Positions 57,382 to 64,000 of a stretch of 64,000 nt of DNA are shown here, piece after piece (the first letter of the stretch is position 1; each line of letters opens with the position of its first letter). Source of the DNA: Streptomyces sp. NBC_01275 (lineage in GTDB: Bacteria > Actinomycetota > Actinomycetes > Streptomycetales > Streptomycetaceae); assembly GCF_026340655.1 (NCBI RefSeq), contig NZ_JAPEOZ010000001.1:6324001-6388000 (forward strand), given 5' to 3'. The translations under genes and the position numbers were made by a program. Below the pieces are notes generated by a model that worked only from the letters and a program-made list of their open reading frames with translations, ran no database searches and was not told where the DNA came from.

Positions 57382-58785
57382 GTGGGACGCCACAGCCGAC
57401 GCGGACCCGCCCCCAAGGGCACGGGCGCTTCGGACGCCGCCGGTGCCGCCGGTGCTCCCCGAGGTGCCTCGCAAGGGGCCCCTGAGGGCGAGCCCCGGTC
57501 CTACGACGGCACCCCCGCCCGCGGTGTGCCGCAGGTACGTGGCGGCCACCCCGAGCAGCGTGAAGTCGGGGGCGGCTGGGGTGAGTTGAGGGGCGGAGGC
57601 CGGGCGCCCGGAGTCGGGCCAGCCATACCGCGTCAGCGGCCGGCGCCCCCTGGGGGTCCTCAGGGTCGGCGCGGCCCTCGGGGTCCGCGGCAGGACTACC
57701 TCGACGCCTTCAGCGAGTCCGGTGGGTTCGGCGAGTCCGGTGAGTCCGGTGAGGACGACGACGTCTTCGCGCGGCGCAGGCCGGTCGGCGTCACGTCCTC
57801 GCATGCGAGCGGCCCGTACGGCAGTGCCCCGTACGGGAGCGACCCCTACGGAAGTGACCCTTACGGAAGCGACCCGTTCGCCTCCGTCGACGACCGGGGC
57901 CCGGCCACCCGGACCGTCGCCCCCGCCGAGGACGACGACGCGCCGCCCGTCGGTGATCCCGCGCCCGTCAAGGGCGCCAAGGGGCGGACGTTCACCGGCA
58001 TCGCGGCCGCCGCGGTCACCACGGTGCTGGCCGTGGTGGTCGCCGGACAGGTCGCGGACACCCGGAACGAGGACACCGTCCAGTCGCAGTCCGCGACCGG
58101 CCAGGCCCGTGAGGACCAGGACCTCGGCTCCGCCCCGGGCGGCGACGCGAGCCCGAGCCCCTCCGCGTCCCCCAGCGCGGTGGCGCTGACGTACGCGCAG
58201 AAGATGGACGCCAAGTACCCGCTCGCCGCGAAGCTCAAGGGGTCCGGGAAGTTCGACGCGATCCCCGGCGTCGCCAAGGCCCCCGGCAAGGGGCGGAAGT
58301 ACACCTACCGCGTGGACGTCGAGCAGGGGCTGGGGCTCGATGGGGAACTCTTCGCGCAGGCCGTGCAGAAGACGCTGAACGACGACCGCAGCTGGGCGCA
58401 CAACGGCGCCCGCACCTTCGAGCGGATCTACTCGGGCAGGCCCGACTTCGTCATCACCCTCGCCAGCCCCGGCACCACCGCCTTCTGGTGCGCCAAGTCC
58501 GGTCTGGACACCACCGAGGACAACGTCTCCTGCGACTCCGCCGCCACCGAACGCGTGATGATCAACGCCTACCGGTGGGCGCAGGGCTCGAAGACCTACG
58601 GCGACGAGATGTACGCCTACCGGCAGATGCTGATCAACCACGAGGTCGGCCACCGGCTCGGCCACGGCCATGTGACCTGCGACAAGGACGGCGACCTCGC
58701 GCCGGTCATGCAACAGCAGACGAAGTTCCTCGACCACGACGGAATCCACTGTCTGCCCAACCCCTGGCCTTACCCGAGCAGTTGA
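57382..58785 (+). CDS. DUF3152 protein: membrane-anchored, metzincin-like zinc site
   Basis: A 467-residue protein. A cytoplasmic region of about 195 residues rich in Gly/Pro/Arg includes a PYGSD repeat. One membrane helix follows (FTGIAAAAVTTVLAVVVAGQV), then a Ser/Pro stalk and an external DUF3152 domain (KYTYRVDVEQGLGLDGELFAQAVQKTLNDDRSW). The C-terminus has NHEVGHRLGHGH, which fits HExxHxxGxxH of metzincin zinc proteases, and cysteines in FWCAKSG, NVSCDS and VTCDKDG that probably form disulfides. Secreted-side metallopeptidase activity is inferred, not proven. GTG start; the ribosome site is weak. Confidence 0.87.
   Translation: MGRHSRRGPAPKGTGASDAAGAAGAPRGASQGAPEGEPRSYDGTPARGVPQVRGGHPEQREVGGGWGELRGGGRAPGVGPAIPRQRPAPPGGPQGRRGPRGPRQDYLDAFSESGGFGESGESGEDDDVFARRRPVGVTSSHASGPYGSAPYGSDPYGSDPYGSDPFASVDDRGPATRTVAPAEDDDAPPVGDPAPVKGAKGRTFTGIAAAAVTTVLAVVVAGQVADTRNEDTVQSQSATGQAREDQDLGSAPGGDASPSPSASPSAVALTYAQKMDAKYPLAAKLKGSGKFDAIPGVAKAPGKGRKYTYRVDVEQGLGLDGELFAQAVQKTLNDDRSWAHNGARTFERIYSGRPDFVITLASPGTTAFWCAKSGLDTTEDNVSCDSAATERVMINAYRWAQGSKTYGDEMYAYRQMLINHEVGHRLGHGHVTCDKDGDLAPVMQQQTKFLDHDGIHCLPNPWPYPSS
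57822..57881 (+). repeat. 15-bp tandem repeat encoding PYGSD/PYGSA units
   Basis: Four to five units of about CCGTACGGGAGCGAC (third positions vary) encode GPYGSAPYGSDPYGSDPYGS in the cytoplasmic tail of the DUF3152 protein. Confidence 0.7.
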
Positions 58786-58805
58786 CGAACGCCACTTATG
58801 TCACA

Positions 58806-58834
58806 TTGACATGACCGCAAAGTTCATACATATT
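58806..58834 (+). promoter_or_regulatory. Near-consensus vegetative promoter ahead of a small peptide ORF
   Basis: TTGACA (58806-58811, full match to the -35 consensus), a 17-base spacer and CATATT (58829-58834). The expected transcription start falls at 58841-58842, that is at the ATG of the peptide ORF. Confidence 0.7.
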
Positions 58835-58841
58835 GCTGCGC

Positions 58842-58937
58842 ATGTGGTCTAGTCATGTCGTCGACAGCAGCGCCGCCATCGAGCTGGCGCTCTTCGGCGT
58901 GGCCGCGCTCTGCGTGGCCGACATCCACTGTCGCTGA
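58842..58937 (+). CDS. Predicted leaderless 31-residue peptide (unrecognised)
   Basis: A short ORF with 31 codons, MWSSHVVDSSAAIELA at the start and CVADIHCR at the end, with two Cys and one His. From codon 6 on, nearly every third base is G or C, as in the long genes here, and the other two frames are worse. No ribosome site precedes the ATG; instead a near-consensus promoter places the transcript start at the ATG. The middle (IELALFGVAALCVA) is hydrophobic. It stands 207 bases ahead of an oligopeptide importer. It could be a leader peptide, a small membrane or signalling peptide, or noise. Function not known. Confidence 0.5.
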   Translation: MWSSHVVDSSAAIELALFGVAALCVADIHCR

Positions 58938-59144
58938 CGCCCGCCCCCTCAGGCGCGTGCGTCGCGAATCTCCTTGTCCCCCTCCGTGAACTGGTGAGCC
59001 GGTCACGGGTGGTGACCTTCTCGTGGTTCTCCGACGACCCGGCGCCGGGGCAGACGTCTGTTCTCCCTCGTCTCACTCCTCGTCGCCCTGTCTCATTCAT
59101 CGAGACGGGCGGTGAGACTCGCCAACCGAGAGGTCGTCTTTCCG
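58938..59144. other. Spacer between small peptide and substrate-binding lipoprotein
   Basis: About 200 bases without a recognised gene. A GTG at 59112, in frame with the lipoprotein, would extend it by 11 residues; GAGAGG at 59129-59134 favours the ATG at 59145. No terminator is clear, so the peptide and importer may be cotranscribed. Confidence 0.35.
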
Positions 59145-60863
59145 ATGCGTCAACCGTCCCTCATAGCGCGCCGCGTGGCCGTGGCATCCGTCAGCCTGGT
59201 GGTGGTGGCCGGCGCCGCCGCCTGCGGGCCGGAAGACAACGATGCCAAGGCCTCCGGCAGCGACTCCACGCCCCACAAGGGCGGCACGCTGACCATCCTG
59301 AACCGCAACCCGCAGCAGGACTTCGACCCGGCCCGCCTCTACACCTCCGGCGGCGGCAAGGTCCCCTCCCTGGTCTTCCGCACGCTCACCACGCGCAACC
59401 GCGAGAACGGGGCCGCCGGAGCCAAGGTCGTCCCCGACCTCGCCACCGACACCGGGCGCTCCAACAAGGACGCGACCGTCTGGACGTACACCTTGAAGAA
59501 GGGGCTCAAGTACGAGGACGGGACCGCCATCACCTCGGCCGACGTCAAGTACGGGATCGAGCGGTCCTTCGCGCCCGAGCTCTCCGGCGGCGCGCCCTAT
59601 CTGCGGGACTGGCTGGTCGGTGCGGCCGACTACCAGGGGCCGTACAAGGACTCCAAGGGGCTCGCGTCCATCGAGACGCCGGACGACCTCACGATCGTCT
59701 TCCATCTGAACAAGCCGGAGGGCGAGTTCCCCTACCTGGCCACGCAGACGCAGTTCGCGCCCGTGCCGAAGGCCAAGGACACCGGCACGAAGTACGAGGA
59801 GCACCCGGTCTCGTCCGGCCCCTACAAGGTCGTCAAGAACGAGAACGACGGTGAGCGGCTCACCCTGGAGCGCAACACCTACTGGTCCGCCTCGACGGAC
59901 GTCGAGCGCAAGGCGTACCCGGACAAGATCGACGTACGGTCCGGGCTCGACTCCTCGGTGATCAACCAGCGGCTGTCCGCGTCCCAGGGAGCGGACGCCA
60001 CCGCCATCACCACGGACACCAACCTCGGCCCGGCCGAGCTCGCCAAGGTCACCGGCGACAAGGAACTCGCCGCGCGCGTGGGCACCGGCCACTTCGGCTA
60101 CACCAACTACATCGCGTTCAACCCGAAGGTGAAGCCGTTCGACGACATCAAGGTGCGGCAGGCGATCTCGTACGCCGTCGACCGGTCGTCGGTCGTCAAC
60201 GCGGCGGGCGGCTCGTCGCTCGCGGAGGCCGCCACCACCTATCTGCCGAGCCAGAAGTCCTTCGGCTACGAGCCCTACGACCTCTTCCCGGCCGGTGAGA
60301 CCGGGAACGCGGCGAAGGCCAAGGAGCTGCTGAAGGAGGCCGGTTACCCCAACGGGCTGACCGTCACCCTCACCCACTCCAACAGCCAGGACTTCGAGAC
60401 CAGCCCGGAGATCGCGACCGCCGTCCAGGACGCGCTCAAGAAGGCCGGCATCACCGTCAAGCTCCAGGGTCTGGAGGAGAACGACTACTCCGACACGATC
60501 CACGACGTGAAGACCGAGCCCGGCTTCTTCCTCGCCCACTGGGGCGCCGACTGGCCGTCGGGCGGTCCGTTCCTCGCCCCGATCTTCGACGGCCGGCAGA
60601 TCGTCAAGGACGGAGCCAACTTCAACACGGGCTTCCTCGATGACAAGTCGGTCAATGCCGAGATTGACGCGATCAACAAGTTGACCGATCTTGACGCGGC
60701 CGCCAAGAGGTGGGGCGCACTGGACAAGAAGATCGGCGCGCAGGCGCTGACCGTCCCGCTGTTCCACCCCGTCTACAAGCGGCTCTACGGCGAGGACGTC
60801 CGCAACATCGTCATCAGCGACTGGGACGGCGTCCTGGACCCGTCGCAGGTCGCGGTGAAGTAA
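59145..60863 (+). CDS. Oligopeptide ABC transporter substrate-binding lipoprotein (SBP_bac_5 family)
   Basis: Solute receptor of the third peptide importer, 572 residues from the ATG at 59145. Signal peptide MRQPSLIARRVAVASVSLVVVAGAAAC with lipid-modified Cys27. Family 5 phrases are GGTLTILNRNPQQDFDPARL, YTLKKGLKYEDGTAITSADVKYGIERSF, SSGPYKVVKNENDGERLTLERN and a C-terminal AQALTVPLFHPVYKRL. It stands 5 bases before the first permease. Confidence 0.93.
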   Translation: MRQPSLIARRVAVASVSLVVVAGAAACGPEDNDAKASGSDSTPHKGGTLTILNRNPQQDFDPARLYTSGGGKVPSLVFRTLTTRNRENGAAGAKVVPDLATDTGRSNKDATVWTYTLKKGLKYEDGTAITSADVKYGIERSFAPELSGGAPYLRDWLVGAADYQGPYKDSKGLASIETPDDLTIVFHLNKPEGEFPYLATQTQFAPVPKAKDTGTKYEEHPVSSGPYKVVKNENDGERLTLERNTYWSASTDVERKAYPDKIDVRSGLDSSVINQRLSASQGADATAITTDTNLGPAELAKVTGDKELAARVGTGHFGYTNYIAFNPKVKPFDDIKVRQAISYAVDRSSVVNAAGGSSLAEAATTYLPSQKSFGYEPYDLFPAGETGNAAKAKELLKEAGYPNGLTVTLTHSNSQDFETSPEIATAVQDALKKAGITVKLQGLEENDYSDTIHDVKTEPGFFLAHWGADWPSGGPFLAPIFDGRQIVKDGANFNTGFLDDKSVNAEIDAINKLTDLDAAAKRWGALDKKIGAQALTVPLFHPVYKRLYGEDVRNIVISDWDGVLDPSQVAVK

Positions 60864-60867
60864 CACC

Positions 60868-61893
60868 GTGAGCGAGGTCACCAAGGCGGCCGCCGAGGCC
60901 GTCCTCGCCGCCCAGGCCCCCGGCACGGACCCCGCGTCCGTGCCGGGGGCCTCGGGGGCCCGTCAGTTCTGGCGGCGGCTGCGTGCGCAGCGCGCCGCCC
61001 TCGTCGCGGCGGTCGTCGTCGCGCTGCTCGTCCTGGTCGCGCTCGCCGCGCCGCTGCTCACCGCCATCGAGGGCCAGGACCCGACCACCTACTACCCCTC
61101 CCTCATCGACTCCGCGCGCGGGGGCGTGCCCATCGGCTCGCTGGGCGGCGTCAGCGGCGACCACTGGCTCGGCGTCGAACCGCAGACCGGCCGCGACCTG
61201 TTCGCCCGCCTCGCCTACGGCGCCCGGGTGTCGCTCGGCGTCGCGCTGGCCGCGACCGTCGTCCAGGTCGTCATCGGCGTCACCATGGGCATCGCGGCCG
61301 CACTCGGCAATCAATGGGTTGATCAACTGTTGAGCCGGATCACGGACATCTTCGTCGCCATGCCGTTGATGATCATGTCGTTGGCGCTGCTGGCGATCGT
61401 CCCGGCCAGCTTCCCCCGGACCGTACTGGTCACCCTGGTCATCGGCCTGATCTCCTGGGGCAACATCGCGAAGGTCGTGCGCGCCCAGACGCTCACCCTC
61501 AAGGGGCTCGACTACGTCTCCGCGGCCCGGCTCAGCGGCTGGGGCGCCTGGCGGATCGCCCGCCGCGAACTCCTGCCCGGCCTGGCCGCGCCCGTCATCA
61601 CCTACGCGGCGCTGCTCGTGCCGCAGAACATCAGCGTCGAGGCCGCCCTGTCCTTCCTCGGTGTCGGCGTGAAGCCGCCCACGCCGTCCTGGGGGCAGAT
61701 GCTCACCGCCGCCGACGTCTGGTACCAGGCCGCCCCGCAGTACCTGCTGCTGCCCGCCGGCGCCCTCTTCGTGACCGTCCTCGCGCTCACCGTCCTCGGC
61801 GACGGCGTGCGCACCGCACTCGACCCGCGCGCGGCGTCCCGACTGCGGGTCGGAACAGGCCGCAGGCGCGAGAACAAGGCGGACTCCTCATGA
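60868..61893 (+). CDS. Oligopeptide ABC transporter permease, DppC/OppC type
   Basis: A 341-residue membrane subunit. N-terminal RQFWRRLRAQRAALVAAVVVALLVLVALAAPLL, then GVEPQTGRDLFARLAYGARVSL, EAA loop VSAARLSGWGAWRIARRELLPG near residue 212 and GDGVRTALDPR. GTG start. Order in this operon is DppC before DppB, the reverse of the first importer. Overlaps the next gene by 4 bases (ATGA). Confidence 0.93.
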   Translation: MSEVTKAAAEAVLAAQAPGTDPASVPGASGARQFWRRLRAQRAALVAAVVVALLVLVALAAPLLTAIEGQDPTTYYPSLIDSARGGVPIGSLGGVSGDHWLGVEPQTGRDLFARLAYGARVSLGVALAATVVQVVIGVTMGIAAALGNQWVDQLLSRITDIFVAMPLMIMSLALLAIVPASFPRTVLVTLVIGLISWGNIAKVVRAQTLTLKGLDYVSAARLSGWGAWRIARRELLPGLAAPVITYAALLVPQNISVEAALSFLGVGVKPPTPSWGQMLTAADVWYQAAPQYLLLPAGALFVTVLALTVLGDGVRTALDPRAASRLRVGTGRRRENKADSS

Positions 61894-62906
61894 GCGGCTT
61901 CAGTGGTTTGAGCGGCTTCGGCGGCTTCGTGCTGCGTCGCGCGATCGGCGCCGCGCTCACCCTGTTCGCCATCTCGGTGATCGTCTACGTCGTCTTCTAC
62001 GTGACCCCCGGCAACGTCGCCCAGATCACCTGCGGCCCGCGCTGCTCCCCGGAGCAGGTGCACCAGGTCGCCGAGCAACTGCGCCTCGACGACCCCCTGT
62101 ACCTGCGCTACTGGCACTTCCTGGAGGGCCTCGTCGTAGGCCAGGACTACTCCACGGGCACCTCCGTCGAGCACTGCTCCGCGCCCTGCCTGGGACTGTC
62201 GTACCAGAGCGACCGGCAGGTCACCCAGCTGATCCTGACGAAGCTGCCGATCAGCCTCTCGCTGGTGTTCGGCGCGATGGTGCTGTGGCTGATCCTCGGC
62301 ATCGGCACCGGCGTGCTCTCGGCCTGGCGGCGCGGACGGTTCACCGAGCGCGTCCTGACCGCCGTCACCCTCGCCGGAACGGCCACGCCCGTCTTCGTCA
62401 TCGGCCTGATCCTGATGATCGTCGTCTGCGGAGAGCTGCAGCTGCTGCCCTTCCCGCAGTACGTGAACTTCACCGACGACCCCGAACAGTGGGCGTGGAA
62501 CCTGCTCCTGCCCTGGCTGTCGCTCGCCCTCATCGAGGCGGCCTCGTTCGCCCGGCTGACCCGCGCGTCGATGCTGGAGACCCTCGCCGAGGACCACATC
62601 CGCACCTTCCGCGCGTACGGCGTCGGCGAGCGGTCCGTCATCGGGCGGCACGCGCTGCGCGGGGCGTTCGCGCCGGTCATCGCCCTGAACGCGAACAACT
62701 TCGGTTCCGCGGTCGGCGGCGCGGTGCTCACCGAGACCCTCTTCGGACTTCCCGGCATCGGCCAGGAGCTGGTGCACGCGGTCAACGTCGTCGACCTCCC
62801 GGTGGTCGTCGGGATGGTCCTGGTCATCGGATTCTTCGTGGTCCTCGCCAACGCCGTCGCGGACGTCCTGTACGCGGTGGCCGACCGACGGGTGGTGCTG
62901 ACATGA
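61890..62906 (+). CDS. Oligopeptide ABC transporter permease, DppB/OppB type
   Basis: A 338-residue membrane subunit. N-terminal GFVLRRAIGAALTLFAISVIVYVVFYVTPG, periplasmic part with CGPRCSPEQV and a second Cys pair EHCSAPC, EAA loop IRTFRAYGVGERSVIGRHALRG near residue 235. The four external Cys in the first loop are unusual in number and could form disulfides. Overlaps the ATPase gene by 4 bases. Confidence 0.93.
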   Translation: MSGFSGLSGFGGFVLRRAIGAALTLFAISVIVYVVFYVTPGNVAQITCGPRCSPEQVHQVAEQLRLDDPLYLRYWHFLEGLVVGQDYSTGTSVEHCSAPCLGLSYQSDRQVTQLILTKLPISLSLVFGAMVLWLILGIGTGVLSAWRRGRFTERVLTAVTLAGTATPVFVIGLILMIVVCGELQLLPFPQYVNFTDDPEQWAWNLLLPWLSLALIEAASFARLTRASMLETLAEDHIRTFRAYGVGERSVIGRHALRGAFAPVIALNANNFGSAVGGAVLTETLFGLPGIGQELVHAVNVVDLPVVVGMVLVIGFFVVLANAVADVLYAVADRRVVLT

Positions 62907-64000
62907 GCACGGGTGATCCTGGCATGAGCCTTGTCCAAGTCGAGGATCTGTCGGTCGAGTTCGGCGAGCTGCGGGCCGTCGACGGGCTCTCCTTCAGCCT
63001 CGAGAAGGGCGCCGCGCTCGCCCTGGTCGGCGAGTCCGGCTCGGGCAAGTCCACGGTCGCCTCGGCCCTGCTGGGGCTGCACCGGGGCACGGGGGCGTCC
63101 GTCGGCGGCTCGGTGCGGGTGGCCGGCACCGACGTACGGACGGCGTCCGACGAGGAGCTGCGGCGACTGCGCGGCGGCAGGGCCGCGATGGTGTTCCAGG
63201 ACCCGCTGTCGTCCCTCGACCCGTACTACGCGATCGGCGACCAGATCGCCGAGGTCCACCGCGTGCACACGCGCGTGTCCCGACGCGCGGCACGCGCGCG
63301 TGCGGTGCAGGTCCTGGAGAGAGTGGGAATTCCGGACGCGGTACGGCGGTCCCGGTCGCGCCCGCACGAGTTCAGCGGCGGGATGCGCCAGCGCGCCCTC
63401 ATCGCCATGGCGCTGGCCTGCGCACCCGATCTGCTGATCGCCGACGAGCCGACCACCGCCCTCGACGTGACCGTCCAGGCCCAGATCCTCGACCTCCTGC
63501 ACACCTTGCGCGAGGAGACCGGCATGGGGCTGCTGCTGGTCACGCACGACGTGGGCGTCGCCGCCGAGAGCGTCGACGAGGTGCTGGTGATGCGCCACGG
63601 CCGGGTCGTGGAGCACGGGCCGGTGGCAACCGTCCTGAGCGCGCCCGCCGCACCGTACACGCGGGAGCTGCTGGGCGCGGTGCCACGGGTGGACGTACGG
63701 CGGCGGCCGGCCGCGGGCGGGCCGGAGGCGGACGGCGTTCCGGAGACCGGCGTGGTTCTCGAGGCGGACGTTCTTTCCGAGGCGGACTTTTTTTCCGAGG
63801 CCGAGGTGGTTCCTGGGGCTGACGCCCTTCCTGAGGCTGAGGTGGTTGTCGAAGCCGAGGTGGTTGTCGAAGCCGACGTGGTTGTCGAAGCCGACGTGGT
63901 TCTCGAGGCGGTCGGTCTGCGGCGCGAGTTCGGGCGGGGGAAGCGGGCGTTCGCGGCCGTGGACGGCGTGTCGCTGGCGATCCGCCGGGGCGAGACCCTG
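62903..64000 (+). CDS. Fused dual-ATPase (DppD-DppF) oligopeptide ABC transporter protein, 3' end beyond window
   Basis: One open frame holds two nucleotide-binding domains. Domain 1 has Walker A GESGSGKS at residues 43-50, MVFQDPLSSLDP, signature [14 protein letters not shown], Walker [13 protein letters not shown] and LLVTHDVG. Residues 284-337 are a linker of nine hexapeptide units such as VVVEAD. Then LRREFGRGKRAFAAVDGVSLAIRRGETL starts domain 2, cut at the window edge. The C-terminal Cys motif of separate OppD proteins is absent after domain 1. The fusion ensures a 1:1 pair of ATPases. ATG at 62903 overlaps the permease stop; an internal ATG at 62924 is possible. Confidence 0.92.
   Translation, partial: MSTGDPGMSLVQVEDLSVEFGELRAVDGLSFSLEKGAALALVGESGSGKSTVASALLGLHRGTGASVGGSVRVAGTDVRTASDEELRRLRGGRAAMVFQDPLSSLDPYYAIGDQIAEVHRVHTRVSRRAARARAVQVLERVGIPDAVRRSRSRPHEFSGGMRQRALIAMALACAPDLLIADEPTTALDVTVQAQILDLLHTLREETGMGLLLVTHDVGVAAESVDEVLVMRHGRVVEHGPVATVLSAPAAPYTRELLGAVPRVDVRRRPAAGGPEADGVPETGVVLEADVLSEADFFSEAEVVPGADALPEAEVVVEAEVVVEADVVVEADVVLEAVGLRREFGRGKRAFAAVDGVSLAIRRGETL
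63752..63913 (+). repeat. 18-bp tandem repeat, 9 units, forming the linker of the fused ATPase
   Basis: Nine in-frame 18-base units run from 63752 to 63913; the three at 63842-63895 are nearly identical (GTGGTTGTCGAAGCCGAC), others vary. Products: VVLEAD, VLSEAD, FFSEAE, VVPGAD, ALPEAE, VVVEAE, VVVEAD twice, VVLEAV. The last unit doubles as the first strand of domain 2, and unit 1 resembles it, so the array may have grown from that strand. Confidence 0.9.

Noticed and set aside
58845..58990. Alternative 44-residue ORF from the ATG at 58855
   Set aside because: Its third positions are not G/C-biased and its composition (Ser/Arg/Pro) is that of an out-of-frame reading.
1..64000. CRISPR arrays, rRNA or tRNA genes
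   Set aside because: None seen. All tandem repeats have short units without spacers, and no tRNA-like cloverleaf was noticed.

Overview
The window is a GC-rich actinobacterial chromosome segment, almost certainly from a Streptomyces or close relative. The signs are very strong G/C bias at third codon positions, frequent GTG starts, many ATGA/GTGA overlaps, a mycothiol gene (mshB), and Streptomyces-type small proteins. I see no tRNA, rRNA, CRISPR array, intact transposon, integrase or prophage. All names come from reading translations and recalling families; no database search was run.

Layout. (1) 1-7350: the left edge cuts an oligopeptide ABC permease on the minus strand, then a complete five-gene oligopeptide importer (lipoprotein, two permeases, two ATPases) ends at a strong terminator. 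(2) 7440-13242: a secreted-peptide-type S9 peptidase, then a small accessory patch (9752-11890) with a tiny membrane protein, a winged-helix protein and two decayed genes, then mshB and a DUF6113-like membrane gene. (3) 13397-19534: a very long Gly/Pro-rich membrane-anchored peptidoglycan-binding protein and an ABC-2 exporter/two-component operon preceded by a long palindrome. (4) 19542-30560: SirB1-like and GNAT genes, fdxA, dapC, a secreted Ala/Gly protein, a lysozyme-like anchored protein, dapE, a LOG-type phosphoribohydrolase, a FolP2-like protein, a DivIVA-like protein, tag, an enoyl-CoA hydratase and a DUF3117 protein. (5) 30649-43729: an O-methyltransferase, an ECF sigma/anti-sigma/HtrA/TatB module, an Mrp ATPase, DUF1003, an MgtE-N/CBS protein, a lipoprotein, corA and a SUFU-like protein. 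(6) 43823-58785: an MFS exporter, a zinc-ribbon protein, a PHP phosphoesterase, MarC, a NYN-domain protein, hydrolases, a DEAD-box RNA helicase with a long repetitive tail, a ferritin-like protein, DUF3107, a TetR regulator and a DUF3152 metalloprotease-like protein. (7) 58842-64000: a predicted leaderless 31-residue peptide, then a third oligopeptide importer whose two ATPases are fused through a repeat-built linker; it runs off the right edge.

How the genes work together. Blocks 4 and 5 follow the order I remember for the Mycobacterium tuberculosis dapE-LOG-folP2-DivIVA-tag-DUF3117 ... methyltransferase-sigE-rseA-htrA-tatB ... mrp ... corA region, so they look like an ancient core block for lysine/cell-wall precursor supply, envelope-stress response and metal homeostasis. 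Peptide uptake (three importers plus an S9 peptidase) is the other theme. The most unusual items are the leaderless peptide ahead of the third importer, the hexapeptide-repeat linker, an apparent ATT start codon, a CTG start codon, a 260-bp identical repeat inside the helicase gene, two deletion-formed gene remnants, several long palindromes, and a high density of predicted leaderless promoters.
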